In this document: positions 24,979 through 34,231 of the stretch, one piece after another
Position numbering within the stretch: position 1 is the first letter of the stretch
Layout of the letters: each line of letters starts with the position of its first letter
Source of the DNA: Clostridia bacterium
GTDB taxonomy: Bacteria > Bacillota > Clostridia > Christensenellales > Borkfalkiaceae
Length of the DNA: 64,000 nt
NCBI GenBank assembly: GCA_013316055.1
Contig: WSNM01000004.1
Coordinates: 1 to 64,000 of the forward strand
Direction: 5' to 3'
Program-made: the position numbers and the translations under genes
Notes under the pieces: generated by a model
Told to the model about the DNA's origin: nothing
Seen by the model: the letters and a program-made list of their open reading frames with translations, nothing else
Databases searched by the model: none

Positions 24979-27420
24979 ATGAAAACGCTGAATTTAAGGA
25001 CATTTGCGCTGTGCACGCTGTCGGCGGCGGCTTTAAGCCTTTGCGCGGCGGCTGCGGCGGGGCTTTCAGGCGGCAAAGCCCTTGCAAATAATACGCAAAA
25101 CGGCTTTGAAACGCTTTGCGCGGACTATAACGGAGCAAGCACCGAGGCGGCGTTCGACAATGCGGACAGTCTGCAATCGGGGCGGGAATATGTTGGCTTT
25201 AACTGCAACGGCGCCCCCGCCGACATCACCGCGCTGTGCGACGCGCAGTCGCAAAATTCCGCGGGCGCGGGGTTTACCGCAGCAAAGCAAAACGGCGCTG
25301 TTACCCTCGATTTTTTATTTGATTCCGAAATTTTCAATTCGGGGTGCCGGCTCGCAAGCGCAACGGTATTTTTAAGCGGCACGCAGTACTCGGCAGAGTT
25401 TTACTTAAATACCAAAGCCGCGCCCGACGACTTTGTAAAAATAGGCTCGTCCTCCACCTCCGCAACCGATAAGTCGTACAGCTTCCACTCGGTTTCCGCG
25501 CTGACCGCGGGCGAGGATATTTCCGCGCTTAGGATAATAATTTCGGGCGGGAACGGACAGAACGTAACCATAAGAGAGGCGGACATAAGCCTTAAAAACG
25601 ACCCCGCGGAAATAAAAGCCGTCAAGGACGAGCTTAACAAGGACATTACCGTGCCCTCGCTTTTTTCCGACAATATGCTGTTAAAGCACCGCTCCCGCGT
25701 AAAGGTCTGGGGCTACGGCGGCGGCGCGGACGGAAATACGGTTACAATCGCTATCGGCGGACAGACAAAGACCGCCACGGTGCAAGACTATCAGTGGTCG
25801 GCGGTTTTAGACCCCCTTCCCGCAGGTACGGACTATACCCTAAAATTCGAGGGCGTAAGCAACTCGATAGAAATAAAAAACGTTGCCGCGGGCGAGGTGT
25901 TTATTGCGGCGGGGCAGTCGAATATGCAGCGCACGATAAAAAAGCTTGACGGTGCGGACGACGCAGACTATATAAAGGGCTACGGAAGCGCGCAGCTTGC
26001 CGACCTTAAAGAAAAGCCCAACCAAAGCATTCGGCTTTTCAACCAGAATGCGGTAAGCACCCGCAACGAGCATTTAAAGGACGTTACAAGCAGCGGCTGG
26101 AATATCGCCGACTTCGATTCCGCCTATAACTTCTCCGCAGTGGGCTACTTTTTTGCAAGGGAGCTTGCTTCCAAGCTGAACGTACCGGTCGGCGTGATTT
26201 ATGCGGCGGTGGGCGGCTCACGCATACAAGGCTGGTACTCCCGCGAAAGTCTGCTTGCAGTTAGCGACGCCGAGCTGTTGAACGAACAGCGGGAATGCAT
26301 AGACTTTTACGCGGGCGACAACTCAGCCAACTCCTCGCAGTCCGCTTGCAACTACTTTAACGGAATGGTAAAGCCGCTTATGCCGTACACGGTAAGCGGG
26401 GTTTTGTGGTATCAGGGCGAAAGCAACGTGGGCGACTATAAAATTTATCACAAGCTTATGAAAATTATGGAGGACGGCTGGCGCGAGGGCTTTTACGACT
26501 CGGAGCTGAGCTTCCTCTGCGTTCAGGTCGCGCCCTACGACAGGTCGGGCTACAACCAGCACCGCATTGCCGTCAGCCAGAGCGAAATGATTTATCTGCT
26601 TAAAAACACCTATCTTACGGTCATTTCCGATACGCCTTGGGAGGAGGGCAAAAACAACATTCACCCGCAAAACAAGGTGCCCGTGGGCGTGCGGCTGTCC
26701 AACCTTGCGCGGCAGTTTATTTACGGCGAGGACGTAAACGCACAGTCACCCCTCTTCGGCGGTATGGAATTTAGGGACGGAATTTTTACTATAACAATAA
26801 GCAACGCGGGCGGCGGGCTTAAAACCACCGACGGTGCAGAGCCCGTCGGCTTTGAAATAAGCGAGGACGGAAAAAAATTCTTCCCCGCCTCGGCAACCGT
26901 TACGGACGCTGACAAGGTCGCCGTGTGGGACTTCGGTCTGGCAGAGCCGAAGTATGTGCGCTACGGCTATAACCCCGCGTTTACGGGCACGCTTGTTACC
27001 GAAGAAGGCTTGCCCGTCGGCATTTTCGCAACCGATATGCTTTTGTTCGATATTGACGAGCCGCGGGAAATCATTCCGAATATAAAAGTAGAAAGGGTGA
27101 ATATCAGCGTTGAAACGGGCGGAACGCTTACTCTGCCGCAAACGGTTAAATACACGCTTGACGGCGACGGGCATACGGCGAATATAGCGTGGGAGGCAAG
27201 CGGCGCGGACACCTCAGCAGAGGGCGTGTACGAGGTGCGCGGGTTCAGCACGGACGGCAGATATATAATTGCCACCGCCGTTATAACGGTTGCAAACAAG
27301 GCGGCAAAGGGCGCAGGGCTGACCGCGCTGTGGATAAGCCTTGGCGCAGTCGGGGTTGCAGGCGCCTGCGCGGGCGCGGCAACGACAATTTTTATCAAAC
27401 GTAAAAAGCGCAAAAATTAA
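24979..27420 (+). CDS. Cell-anchored sialate O-acetylesterase-like protein
   Basis: 813 residues from the ATG at 24979, which has GGGGAG upstream and starts a signal peptide; an earlier in-frame ATG lies upstream of the -10 box. Domains: beta-sandwich (about 45-205), an Ig-like linker (220-300), SGNH esterase (about 300-600) with Ser314 in AAGQSNMQ, VLWYQGESN as block III and DTPWEEGKNNIHP as the D-x-H region. A C-terminal beta domain, one membrane helix (about 785-806) and a KRKKRKN stop-transfer follow. De-acetylates glycans at the surface, probably alongside the tandem esterase. Confidence 0.85.
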   Translation: MKTLNLRTFALCTLSAAALSLCAAAAAGLSGGKALANNTQNGFETLCADYNGASTEAAFDNADSLQSGREYVGFNCNGAPADITALCDAQSQNSAGAGFTAAKQNGAVTLDFLFDSEIFNSGCRLASATVFLSGTQYSAEFYLNTKAAPDDFVKIGSSSTSATDKSYSFHSVSALTAGEDISALRIIISGGNGQNVTIREADISLKNDPAEIKAVKDELNKDITVPSLFSDNMLLKHRSRVKVWGYGGGADGNTVTIAIGGQTKTATVQDYQWSAVLDPLPAGTDYTLKFEGVSNSIEIKNVAAGEVFIAAGQSNMQRTIKKLDGADDADYIKGYGSAQLADLKEKPNQSIRLFNQNAVSTRNEHLKDVTSSGWNIADFDSAYNFSAVGYFFARELASKLNVPVGVIYAAVGGSRIQGWYSRESLLAVSDAELLNEQRECIDFYAGDNSANSSQSACNYFNGMVKPLMPYTVSGVLWYQGESNVGDYKIYHKLMKIMEDGWREGFYDSELSFLCVQVAPYDRSGYNQHRIAVSQSEMIYLLKNTYLTVISDTPWEEGKNNIHPQNKVPVGVRLSNLARQFIYGEDVNAQSPLFGGMEFRDGIFTITISNAGGGLKTTDGAEPVGFEISEDGKKFFPASATVTDADKVAVWDFGLAEPKYVRYGYNPAFTGTLVTEEGLPVGIFATDMLLFDIDEPREIIPNIKVERVNISVETGGTLTLPQTVKYTLDGDGHTANIAWEASGADTSAEGVYEVRGFSTDGRYIIATAVITVANKAAKGAGLTALWISLGAVGVAGACAGAATTIFIKRKKRKN

Positions 27421-27432
27421 GGTGCAAAAAAC

Positions 27433-27477
27433 AAATACCGCGGGGGCGGCTGAATTGCCGCCCCCGCGGTATTTTTA
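27433..27477. terminator. Bidirectional intrinsic terminator
   Basis: An 18-bp perfect stem (27433-27450 with 27457-27474), T-rich on both sides, between convergent genes ending at 27420 (+) and 27555 (-). Confidence 0.9.
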
Positions 27478-27554
27478 TAAGAAGAAAAATGAATAAAAAA
27501 TCTGTTTTGTTTAAGCCTTACCCGCCCAAGGGCAAGCCCTGCGTTATTTAAATA

Positions 27555-28406
27555 TCAAACCCCGCTGTACGCCGAAAACCCGCCGTCTATGGGCAAGACG
27601 ATTCCCGTAATAAAGCCCGCCGCCCGCTCGCTTGCAAGAAAAAGCGTTGCGCCTATAAGCTCCTCCACCTCGCCGAAGCGCCCCATTGGCGTTGCGGCTA
27701 TAATTTTGCCCGTGCGCTCGGTAGGCGTGCCGTCCGCATTCCATAAAAGCGACTTGTTCTGCGCCGTGGAGAAAAAGCCGGGTGCAATTGCGTTCACGCG
27801 TATTCCCACCCGCGAAAAATGCACCGCAAGCCATTTGGTAAAGTTGGAAACAGCCGCCTTCGCCCCCGAATATGCGGGGATTTTGGTCAGCGGATTAAAC
27901 GCGTTCATAGAGGATATATTGATAATACTGCAGCCGTTGCCGCCCGCCATATCCCTTGCAAATTCCTGCGTGGGCAACAGCGTGCCGAGGAAGTTGAGAT
28001 TGAAAACAAACTCCACTCCGCTCTTGTCCAAATCGAAAAACGACTTCACCTCGCCGTCTATGTCGCCCGCCTCGAAGTACTCCTTGTCGGTCTGCGCCTT
28101 GCAGCTGTTGCCGCCCGCGCCGTTAATCAAAATATCGCATTTGCCGAAGTCGCTTAAAATTACCTTATGGCATTCCGCAAGGCTTGCCTTGTCCAGAACG
28201 TTTGCCATATAGCCCCTTGCCGTGCCGCCCGCCTTTACTATTTCTTCGGCGAACTTCTCTGCCTTTTCCCTTGTCAAATCCAGCAGCGCAACCCTTGCGC
28301 CCGCCGCGGCAAACGCCTTTGCCAGCTCGGAGCAGATAACCCCGCCCGCGCCCGTAATAACTACTACCTTGTCCTTCAAATCCTTGATGTCAACGGGTAA
28401 ATTCAT
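27555..28406 (-). CDS. uxuB: SDR-family D-mannonate (fructuronate) oxidoreductase
   Basis: 283 residues, Rossmann fold with the cofactor loop TGAGGVICSELAKAF, NGAGG, and catalytic Ser (INISSMNAF) and YSGAK. Short-chain dehydrogenases of this kind act as fructuronate/mannonate reductases in Firmicutes. The link to that reaction rests on the adjacent uxuA: D-fructuronate is reduced to D-mannonate, then dehydrated to 2-keto-3-deoxygluconate. Last gene of the transporter-uxuA-uxuB operon. The family is certain; the exact substrate is inferred from context. Confidence 0.85.
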   Translation of the reverse strand: MNLPVDIKDLKDKVVVITGAGGVICSELAKAFAAAGARVALLDLTREKAEKFAEEIVKAGGTARGYMANVLDKASLAECHKVILSDFGKCDILINGAGGNSCKAQTDKEYFEAGDIDGEVKSFFDLDKSGVEFVFNLNFLGTLLPTQEFARDMAGGNGCSIINISSMNAFNPLTKIPAYSGAKAAVSNFTKWLAVHFSRVGIRVNAIAPGFFSTAQNKSLLWNADGTPTERTGKIIAATPMGRFGEVEELIGATLFLASERAAGFITGIVLPIDGGFSAYSGV

Positions 28407-28454
28407 ACCTTCTCTCTCCCCAAATTTATCTTAAAGCCGTAAATTGCCGCGGCA

Positions 28455-29495
28455 CTATGCTTGTTTTAAGGTCTTTTCAACCGCCTCGAACAAGCCGTTT
28501 AAATACGCCGCGCCCAAAGCGCGGTCATAAAGCCCGTAGCCCGGCTTTCCGTCCTCGCCCCAGATATTTCTGCCGTGGTCGGGACGGACGTAGCCGTCAA
28601 AGCCCGCCTTGACAAGCGCCCTTACAATCGCGTAAATATCCAAATTCCCCGCGTCGGTCAAATGCCCCGCCTCGGTAAAATCGGTGTCGCCGTTGTACTT
28701 TAACTGCCGTATATGCGCGAAGTAAATGCGGTTTGCATACTTTTTTGCCATTTCGGGCAGGTTATTGAACCTCCCCGCCCCGAGCGAGCCCGTGCAGAAG
28801 GTAAAGCCGTTGTGCTTATTAGGCACCGCCGCAATCAAATCGTCGTAGCTGCCCGCGCTTGTGATAATTCTCGGCAGCCCGAACATATCCCAAGGCGGGT
28901 CGTCGGGGTGAATTGCCATATTTATGCCCGTTTCGTCGCACGCGGGCATAATTCCGTTTAAAAAATATACAAGATTTTCAAACAGCTTTTTATGATTGAC
29001 CCCCGCATATGCCGAAATCAACGCATTCAGCTCGTTGGGGGAATAGCTTTCGTCCCACCCCGGCAGACGCAGATTTTTGGGGTCGAGCTTCATAAGCGTT
29101 TCGTGACAGTAGGAAAGCGAATTGCTTCCGTCCCGCGCCTTAGTCCTTAAATCGGTGCGCAACCAATCGAACACGGGCATAAAGTTATAGCAAATGCACT
29201 TTACCCCCGCCTTGCCCAGATTGCGTATAGTCGCGGCATAGTTGGCTATCAATTTGTCGCGCGTCGGCTTGCCAAGCTTTATATCCTCGTGCACGGGCAC
29301 GCTTTCTATCACTTCCATATCCAGCCGCGCCTCTGCGCACAGCGCTTTAAGCCGCATAATTTTTTCAATCGGCCATACCTTGCCCACGGGCGTATCGTAC
29401 ACTGCCGTAACCACACCGGACATATTTGGAATTTGCTTTATGTACTGTAAGGGAATGCCGTCCCCTTCGCCGTACCAACGGAAGGTCATTTTCAT
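28455..29495 (-). CDS. uxuA: Mannonate dehydratase
   Basis: 346 residues, a TIM-barrel enzyme similar in length to Bacillus UxuA. Recognisable segments are MTFRWYGEGDGIPLQYIKQIP, CYNFMPVFDWLRTDL, MAIHPDDPPWD, CTGSLGAG, FAHIRQLK and YVRPDHGR. It converts D-mannonate to 2-keto-3-deoxygluconate, part of glucuronate breakdown. The start overlaps the transporter stop (ATGA). No uxaC (uronate isomerase) or kdgK/kdgA is seen in the window, so the rest of the path must lie elsewhere. Confidence 0.92.
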   Translation of the reverse strand: MKMTFRWYGEGDGIPLQYIKQIPNMSGVVTAVYDTPVGKVWPIEKIMRLKALCAEARLDMEVIESVPVHEDIKLGKPTRDKLIANYAATIRNLGKAGVKCICYNFMPVFDWLRTDLRTKARDGSNSLSYCHETLMKLDPKNLRLPGWDESYSPNELNALISAYAGVNHKKLFENLVYFLNGIMPACDETGINMAIHPDDPPWDMFGLPRIITSAGSYDDLIAAVPNKHNGFTFCTGSLGAGRFNNLPEMAKKYANRIYFAHIRQLKYNGDTDFTEAGHLTDAGNLDIYAIVRALVKAGFDGYVRPDHGRNIWGEDGKPGYGLYDRALGAAYLNGLFEAVEKTLKQA

Positions 29496-31180
29496 TTACG
29501 TTTTTCCTTTGCTGCTTTTTTCTCTTCTGCCCTGCGCCGCTTTTCGGCAAGCCGCGCCTGATACTGCGCCTCCTGCTCCCCGAAGTCAAGCCCCTTCCTT
29601 TCGCACTTGGCTTTAAGCTCTGCCTTGCGCGCCTCGTCTGCGATACGGTTTGCCTCCTCTTCCTCTAAGCGGAGGCGCTCCTCCGGCTCTATCCACTCCT
29701 CGCCGTTGGCAAGCGCCTCTGCCTTCTGCCGTTCGAGTATCGCCGCCCTGTCGTTTTTAAGGAATTTCTCCACCGTAAAAAACAGCATAAGCACAGCGCA
29801 CGCGCCGTATACCGCCGTTTCTATCCAGATATAGCTTACCGTGACCATTGCGGAATTACTTCCGCCGCCCGAAACAGCGTTGAAGATACCCGCCGCAAGC
29901 GGCCCGCTTGCCGCCATGATAGAGCTGTAAATGCTCATTGTAAGTCCATCGCAGCGGAAGCCGTGCTTTGCCTCGATATGGTCTAAAACGTCGGCAAGCA
30001 TTGCAAGTATCATATAGCACGCGGGCGAGGAGCCGAAGCTTTTAAGCGCCACGCCCACGCATACCGCATAGAAATTGTCGGGAAAACAGCCCGCTATTAC
30101 GCCGCCCGCAAGCCCGATTACAAGCCCGACCGCAACCACAACGCGCTTGCCGAACCGCCTTGACAGCGGCCAAATAAACGCCATTGCGACAGCCATTGGC
30201 ACCGCGCCGAGAATGTTTATGACCGACATTGCCAAATCCTCGCCGAACACGCTGTCGGCAAACTGATTTGCGCAGAAGTATGTAACGGACATATTTTTCA
30301 GCGAGCCGGAAAACTGAAATATCAGATAGAACACGATAATCAGCCACCAAAAGCCGTCCGTGCCGACTGCTTTAAGCTGTTTTTTGACCGAAACGCCCGC
30401 CTTTTTCACCGCGACGTAGCAGGCTTCCTCAGTCACTCTTTCGCGCGTGAAATAATATTGAAGTACTATAAACAAAAAGGTTACAATGCCTATCGCAATA
30501 AAGGCAATTGCCCACGCCGCGGCGTTGGGAGTATTCCACCCGCCGAGGAACAGACTTACCACTATGGGAAAAACCATTCCCCCCGCGCCCATTACGCCCA
30601 GATGCGCAAGGTTGGAAAATGAGGCAAGCAGCCCGCGCTGACTGCTGTTGCGCGTGGAAAGGGGTATAAGCGTGCTGTTTGCGGTGTTGTACAGCGGATA
30701 GGCAACCGAATAATACAGATTGTACGCAACCGCCGTAAGCGCCATTGCCGCCACGGGCGCCCCTTCGCCGTTGCCCGCGGGTATAACAAACATCAAAATG
30801 CACGCCGCCGCAAGCAGTACCGAGGACAGAAGTATCCACGGCCGCGCCTTGCCGCCCTTTGTGCTTGTGCGCTCTATAAGCTGCCCCGCCACAAGATTGC
30901 CCGCCACGATAAGAATTGCGGAAAGCATAGGCAGCAGCGTCAAAAACGTCGTAATAAACGCAGGCAGCGCGCCGTTAGCGTCCTTATAGCTTACAAACAG
31001 CACGTCCGTCCAGTATCTGTTTAAAAAGCTTGTAAATATTCCGCTTGCCAGCAGCGCGCCGAACGGCCCCAGAAAATAGCCGAACAGCAGCTCGGGCGCC
31101 TTCACGTTTGCAGATTTTACCCTTGTGGCAAACACGGGGCTTTCAAACAGACTTTTTCTGCCGTCTGAGTTTTTTGCCAT
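29492..31180 (-). CDS. GPH-family glycoside/hexuronide symporter
   Basis: 562 residues with twelve membrane segments between about residues 28 and 480. A GPH (glycoside-pentoside-hexuronide) cation symporter of the MFS, with NRYWTDVLF-type N-terminal and RCDGLTMSIYSS features. Placed directly upstream of uxuA and uxuB, it most likely imports glucuronides or hexuronate-containing oligosaccharides. Unusual is a highly charged tail of about 75 residues (for example EERLRLEEEEANRIADEARK), probably a helical coiled coil in the cytoplasm. First gene of the operon, divergent from the AraC regulator. Confidence 0.87.
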   Translation of the reverse strand: MAKNSDGRKSLFESPVFATRVKSANVKAPELLFGYFLGPFGALLASGIFTSFLNRYWTDVLFVSYKDANGALPAFITTFLTLLPMLSAILIVAGNLVAGQLIERTSTKGGKARPWILLSSVLLAAACILMFVIPAGNGEGAPVAAMALTAVAYNLYYSVAYPLYNTANSTLIPLSTRNSSQRGLLASFSNLAHLGVMGAGGMVFPIVVSLFLGGWNTPNAAAWAIAFIAIGIVTFLFIVLQYYFTRERVTEEACYVAVKKAGVSVKKQLKAVGTDGFWWLIIVFYLIFQFSGSLKNMSVTYFCANQFADSVFGEDLAMSVINILGAVPMAVAMAFIWPLSRRFGKRVVVAVGLVIGLAGGVIAGCFPDNFYAVCVGVALKSFGSSPACYMILAMLADVLDHIEAKHGFRCDGLTMSIYSSIMAASGPLAAGIFNAVSGGGSNSAMVTVSYIWIETAVYGACAVLMLFFTVEKFLKNDRAAILERQKAEALANGEEWIEPEERLRLEEEEANRIADEARKAELKAKCERKGLDFGEQEAQYQARLAEKRRRAEEKKAAKEKRK

Positions 31181-31220
31181 CTTTTTCCCCTCGTTTTTAT
31201 AAGAATTTCTGTTTTTCTAA

Positions 31221-31300
31221 ATTATACGGCAAAAGCCAAAAAGTTACAATTGCAATTTTTTCGTAAAAATATTGCATATTTTATTTTTTTCTGTTACAAT
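31221..31300. promoter_or_regulatory. Divergent promoters and operator between transporter operon and araC
   Basis: Minus: -35 TTGTAA (31249-31244), 17 bp, -10 TATAAT (31226-31221). Plus: -35 TTGCAT (31272-31277), 17 bp, -10 TACAAT (31295-31300). TGCA half-sites at 31251-31254 and 31273-31276 are 22 bp apart. The first is one base from the minus -35; the second lies inside the regulator's own -35. This predicts activation of the transporter operon and autorepression of the regulator. Confidence 0.7.
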
Positions 31301-31306
31301 ACGGAT

Positions 31307-32092
31307 ATGTTTAGTTTTGTATACAAGGACATCGATTTTGCGCACAAGCTGGACAACCCCAGCCACCCTACCGAAGAGTACTATAAGCACATACACCACT
31401 TTTACGAAATTCTCTATCTGGTGCGCGGCAATATCGATTACACCGTAGAATCGGAAACTCACAGACTGCGCGGCGGCGATTTGGTATTTATAGCCCCCGG
31501 CAAATTTCATTACGCCACGGTCGATTTAAGCGTGCCCTACGAAAGATACGTATTTAAATTTCCCGAAAGGATTATGCCTGCGTACATTCTGGAAAAGCTT
31601 AACGGCAAAACCTCCTTCTTCTTCAATTCGGGCAAATTCCGCGAGGTGTTCGACGAGTTCGACGCAAACGAGCAGCAGTACTCGCGGGACGAGGCGTATA
31701 CCCTCTTCCTGTGCGAGCTTTTGAAGCTTGTCGTAAGGCTTTGCCACGACCCCATTCAGCTTGCGGAAAGCAACAACGACTTTATTTCGCACATAATCGA
31801 CTTTATCAACGCAAATTTAGGTCAGCCGATAACCATGCAGACGCTGACCGAACGCTTCCATTATTCCAAATCGTATATCAATATAGAATTCAAGCGGCAA
31901 ATGAAAATCCCGATTATGAAGTATATCCGCCTCAAAAAAATACTTGCGGCGCATAAAATGATAGCCGGCGGCACAAAAAAATCTGTCGCGGCGGAAATGT
32001 TCGGGTTTGAAAATTATTCCACCTTCTACCGCGCCTACAAAAGCCTTATTCAGACGGGCGCCGTTTCCGAGGGCGACTGCACCCTCGACTGA
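31307..32092 (+). CDS. AraC-family regulator of the glycan locus
   Basis: 261 residues from the ATG at 31307. A longer reading from 31250 starts inside the promoter and is rejected. The N-terminal cupin sugar-sensing domain (about 10-140, with HIHHFYEILYLVRG and HRLRGGDLVFIAPGKFHY) is followed by two helix-turn-helix motifs at about 165-255 (LTERFHYSKSYINIEFKRQM and AAEMFGFENYSTFYRAYK). The -10 box ends six bases before the ATG, so the mRNA should be leaderless. It is the best candidate to bind the repeated TGCA sites around it. Confidence 0.87.
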   Translation: MFSFVYKDIDFAHKLDNPSHPTEEYYKHIHHFYEILYLVRGNIDYTVESETHRLRGGDLVFIAPGKFHYATVDLSVPYERYVFKFPERIMPAYILEKLNGKTSFFFNSGKFREVFDEFDANEQQYSRDEAYTLFLCELLKLVVRLCHDPIQLAESNNDFISHIIDFINANLGQPITMQTLTERFHYSKSYINIEFKRQMKIPIMKYIRLKKILAAHKMIAGGTKKSVAAEMFGFENYSTFYRAYKSLIQTGAVSEGDCTLD

Positions 32093-32142
32093 CCGTTTCA
32101 TCGACCGTCCGCCCCCAACCGACCCGCTTTATACCTTTTAAT

Positions 32143-32223
32143 TGCATATATTATAAATAAATTGCAATACTTTTAAGAAAAAACTGCTATTGTAATTGCC
32201 CCTTGCTCGGGCTATTATACAAT
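32143..32223 (+). promoter_or_regulatory. GH2 promoter region with TGCA sites
   Basis: TGCA at 32143-32146 and 32163-32166 (20 bp apart, not 22). One base after the second is TACTTT (32168-32173), 17 bp, TGTAAT (32191-32196), matching the local geometry. An alternative promoter is TTGCCC (32196-32201), 16 bp, TACAAT (32218-32223). Either leaves AAAAAAGG as ribosome site. Confidence 0.5.
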
Positions 32224-32237
32224 AAAAAAGGTATGTA

Positions 32238-34175
32238 ATGAGAAAAATTTCAACCATAAACGACGGCTGGCGCTTCATAAAACGCAGTCTGTCCCCCGCC
32301 GAGGCGGCAACCGCAGACGGCGAGGCAATCGACCTGCCGTATACTTGGAACGGCACCGACGGGCAGGACGGCGGCAACGACTACGTCCGCGGCGCGTTCT
32401 GGTTTGTAAAGCGCTTCAAAGCCCCGCCCGCAGAAGCAGACGAGGATATTTATATCGAGTTCAAGGGCGTCAACTCCTCCGCGCTGGTGTATCTAAACGG
32501 CAAGCTTGTTGCCGAACACCACGGCGGCTATTCCACCTTCCGCGCGAATATAACGCAGCATTTGCGGGAGGAAAACACGCTTTGCGTCTGCGCCGACAAC
32601 CGCAAAAACGAAGCAGTCTATCCCCAGACGGCGGATTTCACCTTTTACGGCGGAATTTACCGCGACGTAAGCCTTATAATAGTAAACAAAAACCGCTTCG
32701 ATATGGATTATTACGGCGCCTCGGGCATAAAAATAACGCCCGCGGTCAACGGCGCGGACGGCGAGGTTGTTGCCGAAGCCTATATAACGGGCGGCGGCGA
32801 GGTTAAAATAACCGTTTACGACAAGGACGGCAACACTGTTGCAAGCGGCGCAAGCGGCGAAAGGCTTACAGTAAAAAATGCGCGGCTTTGGAACGGCGTT
32901 GCAGACCCGTATCTCTACACCCTTAAAGCCGAGCTTACGGCAGACGGAAAAATTGTCGACTGCATAACCCAACGCTTCGGCTTCCGCACATTCTCCTTCG
33001 ACCCCGACAAGGGCTTTATTTTAAACGGAAAGCCCTACCCCTTGCGCGGCGTGTGCAGGCATCAGGACAGACCCAAAAGGGGCAACGCGCTTACAAGGGC
33101 GGACCATGACGAGGATATGCGTCTTATAATGGAAACGGGCGCAAACACGGTAAGGCTTGCGCACTATCAGCACGACGATTATTTTTATGATTTATGCGAC
33201 GAAAACGGGCTTGTGGTCTGGGCGGAAATACCCTATATATCCCGACATATGCCGCAGGCAAACGACAACGCGCTGTCGCAAATGAAGGAGCTTATATATC
33301 AGCAGTACAACCGCGCAAGCATTGTAATGTGGGGCGTTTCCAACGAGATTACGATGTACGGCAAGCACAAAAAGGATATGCTCGCCTTCCACAAAAGGCT
33401 TAACGCGTTCGTAAAGGAGGCAGACCCTTCAAGGTACACCACCCTTGCCTGCTTTGCAATGTGCGGCTTCAATAACAAATCGGCGCATATAACAGATATA
33501 GTCGCGTGGAATTTATATCTGGGCTGGTACGTGCCCTTCTTCTTTCTCAACGATTTGTGGATAAAATTTTTCAGACTTCTGCACCCCAAAAGGTGCCTCG
33601 GCTATTCGGAATACGGTGCAGAGGCAATGCCCAACCTCCACTCCAAACGCCCCCGCCGCGGAGATAATTCCGAGGAATATCAGGCGCTTTATCACGAATA
33701 TATGCTGAAATGCTTCGAACGCCACCCTTACATGTGGGGTACCTACGTCTGGAATATGTTCGACTTTGCCGCAGACGCGCGCAATCAGGGCGGCGAGGCG
33801 GGCATGAACCACAAGGGGCTTGTCACCTTTGACCGCCGGACAAAAAAGGACAGCTTTTATATTTACAAGGCATACTGGTCAAAACAGCCCTTTGTGCATA
33901 TCACGGGCAAGCGTTTTGCAAACAGAACGGGCAAAAGCACGGTTATAAAGGTCTATTCCAACACGCAAAGCGTATCCTTATATGTAAACGGCAAGCTTTT
34001 CAAAACGTTGAAGGGCGATAAAATTTTTAAATTCAAAATCCCGCTTGCGCAGGTCACCGACATAAAAGCGGTAAGCGGCGACTGCTGTGACGAATGCACG
34101 ATAAGGCGCGTCAAAAAAGCCGACCCCGACTACAAGCTTCACGTCAAATCCCAAACCCAAAGCTGGCAAAAATAA
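32238..34175 (+). CDS. GH2 family glycosidase (beta-galactosidase or beta-glucuronidase type)
   Basis: 645 residues, cytoplasmic (no signal). Sugar-binding jelly roll (about 1-165, with FTFYGGIYRDV), Ig-like domain (about 170-265), TIM barrel (from about 270, GVCRHQDRP), and a C-terminal beta domain after about 560. The acid/base is Glu370 in WGVSNEI and the nucleophile Glu458 in YSEYGAEAM. GMNHKGLVTFDRRTKKDSFY follows. That N-x-K segment occurs in both beta-galactosidases and beta-glucuronidases of GH2, so the sugar is not settled. The nearby hexuronide genes favour a glucuronide. Presumably acts on imported oligosaccharides. Confidence 0.87.
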   Translation: MRKISTINDGWRFIKRSLSPAEAATADGEAIDLPYTWNGTDGQDGGNDYVRGAFWFVKRFKAPPAEADEDIYIEFKGVNSSALVYLNGKLVAEHHGGYSTFRANITQHLREENTLCVCADNRKNEAVYPQTADFTFYGGIYRDVSLIIVNKNRFDMDYYGASGIKITPAVNGADGEVVAEAYITGGGEVKITVYDKDGNTVASGASGERLTVKNARLWNGVADPYLYTLKAELTADGKIVDCITQRFGFRTFSFDPDKGFILNGKPYPLRGVCRHQDRPKRGNALTRADHDEDMRLIMETGANTVRLAHYQHDDYFYDLCDENGLVVWAEIPYISRHMPQANDNALSQMKELIYQQYNRASIVMWGVSNEITMYGKHKKDMLAFHKRLNAFVKEADPSRYTTLACFAMCGFNNKSAHITDIVAWNLYLGWYVPFFFLNDLWIKFFRLLHPKRCLGYSEYGAEAMPNLHSKRPRRGDNSEEYQALYHEYMLKCFERHPYMWGTYVWNMFDFAADARNQGGEAGMNHKGLVTFDRRTKKDSFYIYKAYWSKQPFVHITGKRFANRTGKSTVIKVYSNTQSVSLYVNGKLFKTLKGDKIFKFKIPLAQVTDIKAVSGDCCDECTIRRVKKADPDYKLHVKSQTQSWQK

Positions 34176-34183
34176 AGCGTTTT

Positions 34184-34226
34184 AAAAGGCGCGGTTGCAT
34201 AAAGCAACCGCGCCTTTTCTTTTTTC
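34184..34226. terminator. Bidirectional intrinsic terminator
   Basis: A 15-bp stem AAAAGGCGCGGTTGC and its complement with loop ATAAA, then CTTTTTT. It sits between stops at 34175 (+) and 34232 (-) and divides the two sugar loci. Confidence 0.88.
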
Positions 34227-34231
34227 TGATA

